Part shown: positions 1 through 8,459 of the stretch, one piece after another
Layout of the letters: every line of letters begins with the position of its first letter
Numbering within the stretch: the first letter of the stretch is position 1
Source of the DNA: Pseudoflavonifractor sp. 60
GTDB taxonomy: Bacteria; Bacillota; Clostridia; Oscillospirales; Oscillospiraceae
NCBI RefSeq assembly: GCF_009911645.1
Contig: NZ_QWKI01000127.1
Location: 1-42,552, forward strand
Direction: 5' to 3'
Length of the DNA: 42,552 nt
The notes under the pieces: generated by a model
The model's database searches: none
Seen by the model: the letters and a program-made list of their open reading frames with translations, nothing else
Told to the model about the DNA's origin: nothing
Translations under genes and position numbers: made by a program

Positions 1-1
1 C

Positions 2-169
2 TCCTACAAGGGAGTTCAGGGGGTATACGAGAGCAAAACCGCCTTTTTCCTCCAGCTGACCTCCGGCCAATTTCTGATCCTGCGCAAGGACTGTTTTACC
101 TCCGGTGTTCCGGACGCTTTCCGCCGCTTCATAGACGAGCGCGGTGGCAAGCCTGTCATTATCATATAA
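2..169 (+). CDS. YcxB-like protein, C-terminal fragment (5' end outside window)
   Basis: An open frame enters from the left edge and stops with TAA at 167-169, giving about 55 residues. The tail has the pattern seen at the end of YcxB-like membrane-associated proteins: a strand-rich segment (FFLQLTSGQFLILRK), then a short amphipathic helix containing FRRFIDER. The YcxB domain has no established function. The gene lies 27 bp upstream of valS on the same strand. The assignment rests on this short tail only and is tentative; everything N-terminal is missing. Confidence 0.5.
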   Translation, partial: SYKGVQGVYESKTAFFLQLTSGQFLILRKDCFTSGVPDAFRRFIDERGGKPVIII

Positions 170-196
170 CACAATAAATTACAAAGGAGCTTGGAA

Positions 197-2839
197 ATGA
201 AAAAAGAACTGCCCAAGGTTTATGAGCCCCAGGAGGTGGAAGCCCGTATCTACCAGACCTGGGAGAACAACGGCTGCTTCAAGGGCCATCGGGACCCCAA
301 GAAGAAACCCTTTACCATTGTGATGCCGCCCCCCAACGTGACGGGCCAGCTCCACATGGGCCACGCCATGGACGACTCCCTCCAGGATATGCTCATCCGT
401 TATAAGCGGATGCAGGGCTGCGCCGCGCTGTACCTCCCCGGTACCGACCACGCGGGTATTGCGACCCAGGTGAAGGTGGAGGAGGAGCTGCGGGAAAAAG
501 AGGGCCTGACCCGCTATGACCTGGGCCGGGAGAAGTTCCTGGAGCGGGTGTGGGATTGGAAGGCCCAGTATGGCGCCCGGATCGTCCAGCAGCAGAAGAA
601 GCTGGGCATCTCCGCCGACTGGGAGCGCTCCCGCTTCACCATGGACGAGGGGCTGAGCCGGGCGGTGCGCCACGTGTTCGTCAGCCTCTATGAGAAGGAC
701 CTGATCTACAAGGGCTCCCGGATCATCAACTGGTGCCCCCACTGCGTCACCGCCCTGTCCGACGCGGAGGTGGAGTACCAGGACAAGCCCGGCCACCTGT
801 GGCACATGCGCTACCCACTGGCCGACGGCTCCGGCTATCTGGTGGTGGCCACAACCCGCCCCGAGACCATGATGGGGGACACCGGCGTGGCCGTCAACCC
901 CAACGACGAGCGGTACAAGCACCTGGTGGGCAAGACCTGCATCCTGCCCCTGATGAACCGGGAGATCCCCATTGTGGCCGACGAGTATGTGGAGATGGAC
1001 TTCGGCACCGGCTGCGTGAAGATGACCCCCGCCCACGACCCCAACGATTTTGAGGTGGGCCTGCGCCACAACCTGGACACCATTCGGGTCCTGGACGACA
1101 ACGGCGTGGTCAACGAGAACGGCGGCAAGTACCAGGGGATGGACCGGTACCAGGCCCGGAAGGCGGTGGTGGCCGACCTGGAGGCCCTGGGTCTCATGGA
1201 GAAGATCGAGCCCTATTCCCACAACGTGGGCACCTGCTACCGCTGCCACAGCGACGTGGAGCCCCTGATCTCCGCCCAGTGGTTTGTCCGCATGGAGCCC
1301 CTGGCCAAGGAGGCCCTGCGGGTTGTCAACGAGGGGGAGACCAAATTTGTCCCCGACCGTTTCGCCAAGACCTATACCAACTGGATGGAGAACGTCCACG
1401 ACTGGTGCATCTCCCGCCAGCTGTGGTGGGGCCACCAGATCCCCGCCTGGTACTGCGCGGACTGCGGCCATGTGACCGTCAGCGAAACCGACCCCACCGA
1501 GTGCGAGCACTGCCATAGTCATAACATTGAGCGGGACCCGGACGTGCTGGACACCTGGTTCTCCTCCGCCCTGTGGCCCTTCTCAACCCTGGGCTGGCCG
1601 GACAACACCGAGGATTTCAACTACTTCTACCCCACCGACGTGCTGGTGACAGGCTACGACATCATTTTCTTCTGGGTTGCCCGGATGATCTTCTCCGCCT
1701 GCGAGCACACCGGAAAACCCCCCTTCCACACCGTCTTCATCCACGGTCTGGTCCGGGACGACAAGGGCCGGAAAATGTCAAAATCCCTGGGCAACGGCAT
1801 TGACCCCCTGGAGATTGCCGACAAGTACGGCGCCGACGCCCTGCGCTTCAACCTGGTCACCGGCAACAGCCCCGGCAACGATATGCGCTTCTACACCGAG
1901 CGTTGCGAGGCCATGCGCAACTTCGCCAATAAAATCTGGAACGCCAGCCGCTTCCTGATGATGAACCTGACCATCGACCGGTGCGCCCTGCCCGAAAAGC
2001 TGGAGCTGGAGGACAAGTGGATCCTCTCCAAGCTGAACCGGGCCATTGCCGAGATCACCGAGAACATGGACCGGTACGAGCTGGGTGTGGCCGCTCAGAA
2101 GATCTACGACTTTATCTGGGACGACTACTGCGACTGGTATATCGAGCTGACCAAGACCCGCCTCCAGGGGGAGGACGAGGACAGCAAGGTCCGGGCCCAA
2201 CAGGTGCTGTGCTGGGTGCTGACAGAAATGCTCAAGCTGCTCCACCCCTTTATGCCCTTTATCACCGAGGAGATCTGGCAGGCCCTGCCCCACGGGGACG
2301 GAGTGAAGGAGGGAGACTTCCTCATGCTCCAGGACTGGCCTGTCTCCAGCGAGGCTATGAACTTCCCCAAGGAGGAGAAGGCCATGGAGCTGGTCATGGA
2401 TGCCATTCGTGCCATTCGGGGCCGCCGCAGCGAGATGAACGTGCCCCCCTCCAAGAAGGCCCGCCTCACCGTGGCCACCATGGAGACCGAGACCTTCACC
2501 CTGGGGGTCCCCTTCCTGAAAAAGCTGGCCTACGCCAGTGAGGTGGAGATTGTCCCCGCGAACCAGGCCCCCGACGCCGCCGGGAAGGTGGCAGTGGTCA
2601 CTCACGCCGCCCAGCTGTTCATCCCCCTGGGTGAGCTGGTGGACCTGGAGAAGGAGAAGCAGCGGATTGAGAAGGAACTAAAAAAGCAGTCTGCCGAGCT
2701 GGACAAGCTGAATACGAAACTAAACAACCCCGGCTTCGTCAACAAGGCCCCCGCCCAGGTGGTGGAGGCGGAGAAGGAGCGGGCCGTTCAGCTCACCGAG
2801 CTGGTGGCCAAGCTGAAGGAACAGCTGAAGGGGATGTAA
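197..2839 (+). CDS. valS: Valine--tRNA ligase (ValRS)
   Basis: Charges tRNA-Val with valine in the cytoplasm and proofreads threonine. The 880-residue length is normal for bacterial ValRS. Class I signatures are present: HMGH (the HIGH motif) at residues 53-56 within [13 protein letters not shown], and KMSKS at residues 526-530. The insert between them carries the CP1 editing domain ([17 protein letters not shown]). A basic/acidic C-terminal coiled coil (about residues 810-880) is the usual ValRS arm. I chose ATG 197 because AAAGGAGC at 183-190 sits at ideal distance; an in-frame TTG six bases upstream is too close to that site. No T-box leader fits in the short upstream gap. Confidence 0.98.
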   Translation: MKKELPKVYEPQEVEARIYQTWENNGCFKGHRDPKKKPFTIVMPPPNVTGQLHMGHAMDDSLQDMLIRYKRMQGCAALYLPGTDHAGIATQVKVEEELREKEGLTRYDLGREKFLERVWDWKAQYGARIVQQQKKLGISADWERSRFTMDEGLSRAVRHVFVSLYEKDLIYKGSRIINWCPHCVTALSDAEVEYQDKPGHLWHMRYPLADGSGYLVVATTRPETMMGDTGVAVNPNDERYKHLVGKTCILPLMNREIPIVADEYVEMDFGTGCVKMTPAHDPNDFEVGLRHNLDTIRVLDDNGVVNENGGKYQGMDRYQARKAVVADLEALGLMEKIEPYSHNVGTCYRCHSDVEPLISAQWFVRMEPLAKEALRVVNEGETKFVPDRFAKTYTNWMENVHDWCISRQLWWGHQIPAWYCADCGHVTVSETDPTECEHCHSHNIERDPDVLDTWFSSALWPFSTLGWPDNTEDFNYFYPTDVLVTGYDIIFFWVARMIFSACEHTGKPPFHTVFIHGLVRDDKGRKMSKSLGNGIDPLEIADKYGADALRFNLVTGNSPGNDMRFYTERCEAMRNFANKIWNASRFLMMNLTIDRCALPEKLELEDKWILSKLNRAIAEITENMDRYELGVAAQKIYDFIWDDYCDWYIELTKTRLQGEDEDSKVRAQQVLCWVLTEMLKLLHPFMPFITEEIWQALPHGDGVKEGDFLMLQDWPVSSEAMNFPKEEKAMELVMDAIRAIRGRRSEMNVPPSKKARLTVATMETETFTLGVPFLKKLAYASEVEIVPANQAPDAAGKVAVVTHAAQLFIPLGELVDLEKEKQRIEKELKKQSAELDKLNTKLNNPGFVNKAPAQVVEAEKERAVQLTELVAKLKEQLKGM

Positions 2840-2858
2840 CTTCGGCCCGCAATATAAA

Positions 2859-2896
2859 GCGAGGGCGAACGCTCCTTGGAACTCGTTCGCCCTCGC
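2859..2896. terminator. Perfect 12-bp inverted repeat after valS
   Basis: The arms gcgagggcgaac (2859-2870) and gttcgccctcgc (2885-2896) are perfectly complementary around a 14-nt loop. No T-run follows on either strand, so this is a strong hairpin between the convergent valS and the small membrane gene rather than a textbook intrinsic terminator. Confidence 0.5.
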
Positions 2897-2918
2897 TGCC
2901 CTCATTTAGTATGTTGGC

Positions 2919-3119
2919 TTACCGCTTTGCATAATACAGCAGGCACAGTGATATAATCCCCGCTTCTATCCCGTACCATATTATTTTTAAATCATTTTGT
3001 TCCGCCCATTGATAGGCCAGGGAGAGCGGGGGAAAGGCGCTTAACACAGTCATGCCAACTTCCGCCAAAATTGCGATGGCAACCATGATGACTGCCCGCA
3101 GCATCCGGTTATTCTTCAT
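2919..3119 (-). CDS. Small hypothetical membrane protein (66 aa)
   Basis: I do not recognise a family. The protein begins MKNNRMLR and has two hydrophobic stretches (about residues 8-30 and 45-63) separated by a polar loop with QWAEQNDLK, so it is probably a two-pass membrane protein. It ends YYAKR. GGGAGGC lies 6 nt before the ATG, and a sigma-A-like promoter lies about 60 bp upstream, which supports a real gene. It is convergent with valS and divergent from the aldo/keto reductase. Confidence 0.65.
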   Translation of the reverse strand: MKNNRMLRAVIMVAIAILAEVGMTVLSAFPPLSLAYQWAEQNDLKIIWYGIEAGIISLCLLYYAKR

Positions 3120-3175
3120 ATCATTGCCTCCCTTTGCTGACTGCCCGATCCCAATACTCCTGTATAAGCGTTTGT

Positions 3176-3203
3176 ATCATAATTTGGCTGTAATGGTTGT
3201 ACA
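3176..3203 (-). promoter_or_regulatory. Candidate sigma-A promoter for the 66-aa membrane protein
   Basis: Reading on the minus strand, TGTACA (3203-3198), a 16-nt spacer and TATGAT (3181-3176) match the -35 and -10 consensus at 4/6 and 5/6 positions. It lies 57 bp upstream of the start codon. Confidence 0.45.
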
Positions 3204-3446
3204 CACTGAAAATGCCTATATAGCGTCATAGTGATATTGTACTATGGCTCCTCTGTCTTGTCAATGAATTTCATCTATCATGACAAAACTTCCCGGCGAA
3301 GTCAGAGAGTTGAATATCCAACCTCTTGGGATGGAGGAAGCCAGGATGGAGAAGGAGCGGGGGGAGCAGTCCATCCCGCCGCCGTCACCGAACAAAAAAC
3401 AGGGCGCACTGAGGTGACCGCGCCCCGTAATAAAGGAGGAATACCC
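3204..3446 (+). other. Leader region of the aldo/keto reductase gene with inverted repeats
   Basis: This gene-free stretch (3120-3446 in all) holds several dyads: catagt/actatg at 3227-3232 and 3241-3246; TTGTCA at 3258-3263 paired with TGACAA at 3281-3286, enclosing the smaller palindrome atgaa-t-ttcat; and a GC hairpin gggcgc/gcgccc at 3402-3425 just before the ribosome site. The TTGTCA dyad could be an operator. I find no convincing -35/-10 pair for the reductase. Confidence 0.35.
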
Positions 3447-4454
3447 ATGACAAAGATCCAGCTGGGCTCCACCGGCATAGAGATTGAGAAAAACGGCTTT
3501 GGCTGTCTGCCCATTCAGCGTATCTCAAAAGAGGAGGCCGCCCGTCTGCTGCGGAAAGCGGTAGACGGGGGGATGAACTACTTTGACACCGCCCGGGCCT
3601 ACTCCGACAGCGAGGAGAAGATGGGCTATGCCTTTGCTGGCATTCGGGATCAGTTGGTCATCGCCACCAAGACCCACGCCCAGACCGGAGCGGAGCTGAG
3701 GGAGCACCTGGAGACCAGCTTGAAAATGCTGAACACCGATTATATCGACCTCTACCAGTTCCACAACCCCGCCTTTTGTCCCCAGCCCGGTGGGGAGGAT
3801 GGGCTCTACGATGCCGCTCTGGAGGCCAAGAAGCAGGGGAAGATCCGCCATATCGGCATTACCAACCACCGCTTGGCAGTAGCCCGGGAGGCGGTGGCCT
3901 CCGGTTTGTATGCGACCCTCCAGTTCCCCTACAGCTATCTCTCCGGCTCTCAGGAGGGAGAGCTGGTGGAAAGCTGCCGGAAGCAGGGGATGGGCTTTGT
4001 GGCCATGAAGGGGATGGCGGGCGGTCTGCTGTCCAACGGCACCGCTGCCGCCGCCTGGATGGCCCGGCAGGAGGGCGTGGTCCCCATCTGGGGGGTCCAG
4101 CACCAGTGGGAGCTGGACCAGTTCCTGGCCTGCGTGCAGGAGGTCCCAGCGCTGACGGCGGAGCTCCAGGCCGTCATTGACAAGGACCGGGCGGAGCTCA
4201 CTGGCGACTTCTGTCGCTCCTGCGGCTACTGTATGCCCTGTCCTGTGGGCATTCAAATCAACCAGTGCGCCCGTATGTCCCTGATGCTGCGCCGGATGCC
4301 CGCTGCCGACTACCTCACCGAGTACTGGCAGGGGGAGATGAAGAAGATCGAGAATTGCCTCCGCTGCGGCAAGTGCGCCTCCAAGTGCCCCTACGGTCTG
4401 GATACGCCCCGGCTGCTCCAGGACAACTACAAGGACTACTGGACCTATTTTTAA
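3447..4454 (+). CDS. Aldo/keto reductase with C-terminal double 4Fe-4S ferredoxin domain
   Basis: 335 residues. The N-terminal two thirds is an aldo/keto reductase barrel with the expected tetrad Asp47 (YFDTAR), Tyr52, Lys75 (IATKTHA) and His106 (QFHNP). The last 80 residues add two ferredoxin-type cysteine clusters, CRSCGYCMPCP and CLRCGKCASKCP, each able to bind a 4Fe-4S centre. Fusions of this type are common in anaerobes, where they probably couple NAD(P)H-linked carbonyl chemistry to ferredoxin-level electrons; the substrate is unknown. ATG 3447 follows AAAGGAGGA by 7 nt. The frame stays open upstream to 3231, but that stretch has no ribosome site and carries hairpins. It is monocistronic, ending at a strong terminator. 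Confidence 0.93.
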   Translation: MTKIQLGSTGIEIEKNGFGCLPIQRISKEEAARLLRKAVDGGMNYFDTARAYSDSEEKMGYAFAGIRDQLVIATKTHAQTGAELREHLETSLKMLNTDYIDLYQFHNPAFCPQPGGEDGLYDAALEAKKQGKIRHIGITNHRLAVAREAVASGLYATLQFPYSYLSGSQEGELVESCRKQGMGFVAMKGMAGGLLSNGTAAAAWMARQEGVVPIWGVQHQWELDQFLACVQEVPALTAELQAVIDKDRAELTGDFCRSCGYCMPCPVGIQINQCARMSLMLRRMPAADYLTEYWQGEMKKIENCLRCGKCASKCPYGLDTPRLLQDNYKDYWTYF

Positions 4455-4465
4455 GGGGTCAAGTG

Positions 4466-4504
4466 AAAATCCCGCCGCACCCGAAAAGGGCACGGCGGGA
4501 TTTT
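4466..4504. terminator. Bidirectional intrinsic terminator
   Basis: AAAATCCCGCCG (4466-4477) pairs perfectly with CGGCGGGATTTT (4493-4504). The flanking A and T tracts give a U-run on both strands, so it can end both the aldo/keto reductase and the convergent 71-aa gene. Confidence 0.9.
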
Positions 4505-4511
4505 GCTATGC

Positions 4512-4727
4512 TTAGTAGCTGCGCAGCACACAGATGCTCTGGGCGCTGATCTGGGGGGGCAGGCTGGCGCTCATAATGCCGTCATAGACGATGCGCACCT
4601 GATCTCCGGCGGCCAGGTTGGCGGTGGAGTATTGTGTATTCACCAGCACCTCCTGTCCATTGCTGTGGTCGTTCACCAGCACCTGGGAGCCCCAGGCCTG
4701 AACGACGGTGGCGATCATAGTTACCAT
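4512..4727 (-). CDS. Hypothetical 71-aa protein, possible sporulation-phase product
   Basis: I do not recognise a family. The sequence (MVTMIATVVQAWGSQVLV then about 50 polar residues) alternates short hydrophobic and polar runs, which suggests a small beta-barrel; it has no signal peptide and a single Cys near the C-terminus. AGGAGGTGA precedes ATG 4727 at the right spacing; an in-frame GTG at 4736 overlaps that ribosome site and is rejected. Upstream is a motif matching the mother-cell sigma-K consensus, so expression during late sporulation is inferred, not shown. The gene follows the guanylate-kinase-like gene but has its own candidate promoter and shares the terminator at 4466-4504. Confidence 0.6.
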   Translation of the reverse strand: MVTMIATVVQAWGSQVLVNDHSNGQEVLVNTQYSTANLAAGDQVRIVYDGIMSASLPPQISAQSICVLRSY

Positions 4728-4760
4728 GGAAGTCACCTCCTGTTGGATCGAAGTCCGTGG

Positions 4761-4788
4761 TATCCTATGCGCCGGGCCGGGCGGAGGT
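4761..4788 (-). promoter_or_regulatory. Sigma-K-like promoter candidate for the 71-aa gene
   Basis: On the minus strand AC (4788-4787), 17 nt, then CATAGGATA (4769-4761) fits the published sigma-K pattern AC-N16/17-CATAnnnTA. It ends 33 bp before the start codon and overlaps the stop codon of the gene upstream. The same motif recurs before the operon at 12712 and before murA. Confidence 0.5.
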
Positions 4789-5360
4789 CACTGCTTTTGA
4801 TAAATCCCTTCCCACTGCTTCAGGCATGAATCAATGTCCCCGCCGGTGTCGATGAAGTCCAGCCGGGGGAACTGGTCCAGCCGCTCCTGGGAAAAATCCA
4901 CCTGGTCGGCGAGAAACCGGCGGCATACCTCGGCGTAGTCGGGGCGCTGCTGGCGGCTCTCCCGGTGGATGTACCGCAGCAGGCGGGTGCGGTCGTCCAC
5001 CTGGAGGCAGACGACCCGTACCGCCTGGGGGCCGTAGCAGTCCATCAGGGCCCGGGCCCCCTCCAGTGTGGTGATAAGCAGCCGGTCGGTGTCCAGCGCA
5101 AACCGCAGGGTGAAGTAGGTCCACGGCCCCTGGGTTGTGTGGTACTCCCGCTTCTCCACCACCTGGCCCTCCTCCTCATATTGGCGCAGCCGTTCCTCTG
5201 TGACAAAGTGGTAGGTCTGCCCCTCCACCTCTCCGGGGCGGCGGGGGCGGGTTGTGCAGGGAATGACGGGGACCAACTCAGGGTACCGCTCCAAAATATG
5301 GGCATAGAGGGTGTCCTTGCCGGAGCAGCTCTTGCCCACCAGACAGAAGACGCGGTTCAC
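4788..5360 (-). CDS. Guanylate-kinase-like P-loop protein
   Basis: 190 residues. A Walker A motif GKSCSGKDT lies at residues 9-17, followed by the guanylate-kinase hallmark TTRPRRPGEVEGQTYHF near residue 36. Guanylate kinases move phosphate from ATP to GMP. Here the segment that is normally LDIDVQGA reads ITTLEGARA, and the loop GNxYGT is replaced by TQGPWTYF, so the GMP site looks altered and the true substrate is uncertain. The start is GTG 5360, overlapping the stop of the editing protein upstream (GTGA, 4-bp overlap), which implies translational coupling. It is probably not the housekeeping gmk; that gene was not seen in this window. Confidence 0.75.
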   Translation of the reverse strand: MNRVFCLVGKSCSGKDTLYAHILERYPELVPVIPCTTRPRRPGEVEGQTYHFVTEERLRQYEEEGQVVEKREYHTTQGPWTYFTLRFALDTDRLLITTLEGARALMDCYGPQAVRVVCLQVDDRTRLLRYIHRESRQQRPDYAEVCRRFLADQVDFSQERLDQFPRLDFIDTGGDIDSCLKQWEGIYQKQ

Positions 5361-6526
5361 GTGTTTCTCCCCTGGAAGAAGGACTTGATTTCCGCCTGAG
5401 AGGCCTGGACAGAGCCCTGTACGAAGTCGGGCTTGCCGCCGCCCCGGCCATGGAGGGCCTGGTTGAGCTGTTGGGTGAATTCCTTCAGCTCGCCGCCCAG
5501 CTGGCCAATGGCGTACTTGTAGCCAGAGGAATCATCTCCAGAGAAGCAGGCGCAGAAACCGGAGCCGCCGCAGGCGTGAAGTACCGCGTCGCACAGCCGG
5601 CGCAGGCCGTCCGGGGTGAGGCCCTCCTCAAAGAGAACCACGTCCCCGGGCCCGGCGTACTGTGCGGCCAGCTGGGCAAAGCGGGCCTCCTCCAGGTCCA
5701 GGACGCGGCTCTTGAGGGCGGCGTTTTCTTCCAGCAGCCGCTCCACCGCCGCGTCGGTCTGGAGGGGCTTGGCGGACAGCAGGTGAGAGACCTGACTGTT
5801 CTGCTGGAAGAGCTGATTAAGATACCGCAGAGCTCTGTTGCCGCACACCAGCTCAATGCGCACGCCCTCCCGGAATTTCTGGGAGGACAGCAGCTTGATC
5901 AGGCCCACCTGCCCGGAGGAGCGCACATGGGTCCCGCAGCAGGCGCAGCAGTCCGCGCCGGGAAACTCCACAATGCGCACCTGACCGCTGAGTTCCTTCT
6001 TGCTCCGGTATTGCAGTGCGGCCAGCTTTTCCGGCGGGGGGAAGCTGATCTCCACGGGGATGTCCAGCCAGATATACCGGTTGGCGTCCTCCTCCAGGTG
6101 AAGGCACTGCTCCGAAGTGAGGGGGAGGGACAGGTCGATGGTGACCACCTCCGCGCCCAGGTGAAAGCCCACATTTTCACATCCCCACAGGGCGTGGGCC
6201 AGACCGGAGACGATGTGCTCCCCTGAGTGCTGCTGCATCAGGTCGAAGCGGCGGTCCCAGTCGATGATGCCGGTGACGGCAGTCCCCTCCTCCAGGGGTT
6301 TGTCGCAGGTGTGGACCACCTGCCCGCTGCGGCTATGTACCTCCAGGACCTGGACCCTGGTCTCGGAGACCTCCAGCCGTCCGGTGTCGTAGGGCTGGCC
6401 GCCGCCCTCGGGGTAGAAGGCGGTGCGGTCCAGCACAATGTCGAAGCCCTTTTTTCCCTGAGTGCAGGAGAGGACCTGGGCCTGGAATTTGATTAAAAAG
6501 GGGTCCTTTTCATAGAGTTTTTCCAA
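5357..6526 (-). CDS. Alanyl-tRNA editing protein (AlaX-L / AlaRS-like hydrolase with DHHA1 domain)
   Basis: A free-standing relative of the AlaRS editing half, expected to hydrolyse mischarged Ser- or Gly-tRNA(Ala). 389 residues. The zinc site is present as HSGEH (His100, His104) and CCGTH (Cys196, His200). The N-terminal GGGQPYDTG loop is typical of the family. The C-terminal third (about 275-389) is a DHHA1 domain ending in GRGGGKPDFVQGS. A TTG start at 6526 is supported by AAGGTG seven nt upstream; no closer ATG or GTG with a ribosome site was found. It lies 72 bp after gpsA with no terminator seen, so it likely belongs to the same long minus-strand operon. Confidence 0.9.
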   Translation of the reverse strand: MEKLYEKDPFLIKFQAQVLSCTQGKKGFDIVLDRTAFYPEGGGQPYDTGRLEVSETRVQVLEVHSRSGQVVHTCDKPLEEGTAVTGIIDWDRRFDLMQQHSGEHIVSGLAHALWGCENVGFHLGAEVVTIDLSLPLTSEQCLHLEEDANRYIWLDIPVEISFPPPEKLAALQYRSKKELSGQVRIVEFPGADCCACCGTHVRSSGQVGLIKLLSSQKFREGVRIELVCGNRALRYLNQLFQQNSQVSHLLSAKPLQTDAAVERLLEENAALKSRVLDLEEARFAQLAAQYAGPGDVVLFEEGLTPDGLRRLCDAVLHACGGSGFCACFSGDDSSGYKYAIGQLGGELKEFTQQLNQALHGRGGGKPDFVQGSVQASQAEIKSFFQGRNT

Positions 6527-6598
6527 TTTGCTTCACCTTCCCGTTCTGTGAGGCGCGGGCGTTGCCGGCGCGCCGCTGAGAGTGCCGTCCGCGACGGA

Positions 6599-7600
6599 TT
6601 ACAGATAGGACTCGTCCCGCTCGGACCGCTTGGCCCGCTGCATCAGGTCGGTGATGACAGCGTGGACATTCCGGCCCTCATAGAGCACTTCGTAGGCGGC
6701 CTGGGCAATGGGCATCTCCACCCCCGCCTTCCGGGCCAGGGTCCGGGCGTTGGCGGCGGCGTAATAGCCCTCTACCACCGCGCCGATTTCCTTGACTGCC
6801 TCGTCCACCGGCTTGCCCTGGCCGATGAGGATGCCGCAGCGGCGGTTGCGGGAGTGCATGGAGCAGCAGGTGACGATCAGATCGCCAACCCCGGCCAGAC
6901 CGGTAAAGCTGTCCTTCCGGCCCCCCAGAGCAACCCCCAGACGGGCCATCTCCGCCAGCCCCCGGGTCATCAGCAGGGCCTTGGTGTTGTCGCCGTAGCC
7001 CATGCCGTCGCAGCAGCCAGCGCACAGGGCGATGATGTTTTTCAGGGCGGCGCAGATCTCGGTGCCGATCTTGTCGTCGCTGGTGTAGACCCGGAAGCGC
7101 TGATTCATAAACAAATCCTGGACCTGCTCTGCGATGCTCAGGTCCTCGGAGGCCACCACAACCCCGGTGGGGATGCGCCGGCCCACCTCCTCGGCGTGGG
7201 AGGGCCCGGACAGCACCACCACCGGGCACTTCCCCTGGACCTCCTCTTCAATGACCTGGCTCAGGCGCAGAGAGGAGTCCTTCTCAATGCCCTTGGACAC
7301 CGAGACCAGAATGGTGCCCGGGTCGGCCAGCTCCTTCAGCTGTTTTGCGGTGGAGCGCACGGCGAAGGAGGGGGTTGCCACCACCACCAGCCCGCAGCCC
7401 TTCACGGCGGCCATGTCGGTGGTAAGGTTCAGCTCCCGGGGCAGGGGGACCCCCTTGAGCATGGGATTTTCCTGGGTCTCCCGCAGGACCCTGGACTCCT
7501 CCTCGGTGTAGGACCAAAGGGTCACGTCGTTGCCGTTTTCCAGCAGCAGCAGGGCCAGAGCCGTGCCCCAGGCGCCGCTGCCAAGGACTGTGATTTTCAT
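6599..7600 (-). CDS. gpsA: Glycerol-3-phosphate dehydrogenase [NAD(P)+]
   Basis: Reduces dihydroxyacetone phosphate to sn-glycerol 3-phosphate, the backbone donor used by the neighbouring PlsY acyltransferases. 333 residues, normal length. The Rossmann loop GSGAWGTALA lies at residues 7-16; the catalytic and substrate segments CAALKNI and GDNTKALLMTRG are intact, as is TCCSMHSRNRR. ATG 7600 follows TGGGAGG. It is the last core gene of der-plsY-plsY-gpsA. A fragment of this same gene is also stranded between the two plsY copies. Confidence 0.97.
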   Translation of the reverse strand: MKITVLGSGAWGTALALLLLENGNDVTLWSYTEEESRVLRETQENPMLKGVPLPRELNLTTDMAAVKGCGLVVVATPSFAVRSTAKQLKELADPGTILVSVSKGIEKDSSLRLSQVIEEEVQGKCPVVVLSGPSHAEEVGRRIPTGVVVASEDLSIAEQVQDLFMNQRFRVYTSDDKIGTEICAALKNIIALCAGCCDGMGYGDNTKALLMTRGLAEMARLGVALGGRKDSFTGLAGVGDLIVTCCSMHSRNRRCGILIGQGKPVDEAVKEIGAVVEGYYAAANARTLARKAGVEMPIAQAAYEVLYEGRNVHAVITDLMQRAKRSERDESYL

Positions 7601-7625
7601 ACCGTTTTCCTCCCAAAATCGTTTT

Positions 7626-7690
7626 TTTCTTTTCTTTTTGAAAAAAGAAAAGAAACAAAAGAAAAACTTTTGCGCAAAACTTCGTTTTGC
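7626..7690 (-). other. Hairpin-rich spacer between plsY copy 1 and gpsA
   Basis: Two dyads sit here. A hairpin gcaaaac-ttc-gttttgc (7674-7690) is followed on the minus strand by GCAAAAGTTTTTCTTTTG, which resembles a terminator. A 14-bp perfect inverted repeat of T/C against A/G (7626-7639 with 7642-7655) comes next. Both may attenuate readthrough from plsY into gpsA. Confidence 0.5.
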
Positions 7691-7692
7691 TT

Positions 7693-8397
7693 CTATTTCT
7701 TTTTATGCAGGCTGAATTTATGTTCAGTGCCGGTGAGCAGTCTATGGATATTTGCCCGGTGTATATACAGCACCAGCCCGCCCAAAGACAGGGCCAGGGC
7801 CATCATAACGGGGTTATGGCTGACAAAGAGCCAGGTGCCCACGGGGAAGGCGGCGGCTGCGAAGACGGAGCCCAGGGAGACGTACCGGGTGAGGACCGCC
7901 AGGATGAGGAAGCCGCCCCACACCAGCAGGGCCAGCCGCCAGTCCAGCATAATGGCGATGGTCCCGCCGGAGAGAATGCCCTTACCCCCCTTGAAGCGGA
8001 ACATGCAGGGGAACATGTGGCCCAGCAGGCACCACAGGCCCGCCCAGTATTTGGCGAAAATCATATAGTCCGGGCGGGTTACAAGGAGGATAAAATAGAA
8101 AACAAAAGCACCAAATCCAACTGCCAGGACAGCCGTGAGAACGTCACAGAGAATAACCCCCAGAGTCAACGGTCCGCCGAAGGTGCGGTAGAAATTAGTC
8201 AGTCCGGCGCTGCCGCTGCCGTGGGTGCGGATGTCGTCATGCAGAATATAGTTGGAGATGATTACGGCGCCATTGAAGCAGCCCAGGAAATAGGCAGTCA
8301 AGGCAATGACAGCCAGCCAGAACAGAATCTCAATTGCGGCGATTGCCATAATGAAAATATAGATGGGGCGAAAAAGCTCTGTCAGTTTATCATACAT
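7693..8397 (-). CDS. plsY: Glycerol-3-phosphate acyltransferase PlsY, copy 1 (distal)
   Basis: Integral membrane enzyme that uses acyl-phosphate to acylate glycerol 3-phosphate to lysophosphatidate. 234 residues, slightly long, with an extended N-terminus and about five to seven membrane segments. Motif 2 FKGGKGILSGG and the C-terminal HRANIHRL motif are intact. Motif 1 reads GSGSAGLTN, with Ser63 where the family (and copy 2) has Asn. From AKYWAGLW to the end the protein is almost identical to copy 2; the N-terminal half differs much more. ATG 8397 uses AAGGAG, which itself comes from a duplicated remnant of the der gene end. It is still an open, apparently translatable gene, possibly sub-functionalised. 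Confidence 0.92.
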   Translation of the reverse strand: MYDKLTELFRPIYIFIMAIAAIEILFWLAVIALTAYFLGCFNGAVIISNYILHDDIRTHGSGSAGLTNFYRTFGGPLTLGVILCDVLTAVLAVGFGAFVFYFILLVTRPDYMIFAKYWAGLWCLLGHMFPCMFRFKGGKGILSGGTIAIMLDWRLALLVWGGFLILAVLTRYVSLGSVFAAAAFPVGTWLFVSHNPVMMALALSLGGLVLYIHRANIHRLLTGTEHKFSLHKKK

Positions 8398-8406
8398 ATC
8401 CAGCTC

Positions 8407-8458
8407 TCCTTCGCGCTCCGCCCCCGGACGGTGAGACGGACAGGGCTTCCCTCCTGGG
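8407..8458 (-). pseudogene. Duplicated 3' end of der (fossil)
   Basis: These 52 bp align with der positions 9199-9250 at about 45 of 52 bases. In frame the minus strand reads EGSPVRLTVRGRSAKES against EGTPVRLTVRERSEKEG at the true Der C-terminus. It is a leftover from the tandem duplication and now supplies the ribosome site of plsY copy 1. Confidence 0.85.
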
Positions 8459-8459
8459 T

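Noticed and set aside
170-196. T-box leader for valS
   Set aside because: Only 27 bases separate the upstream gene from valS, too few for a T-box.
179-1522. Long open frame on the minus strand opposite valS (and similar ones opposite der, mraY/ftsW, murG, trmFO)
   Set aside because: Low-complexity Gly/Leu/Val/His-rich products with no ribosome site, in the antisense frame of strongly conserved genes; a side effect of GC-rich codon use.
3231-3446. 72-codon N-terminal extension of the aldo/keto reductase
   Set aside because: No ribosome site, contains dyads, and the family starts at the well-placed ATG 3447.
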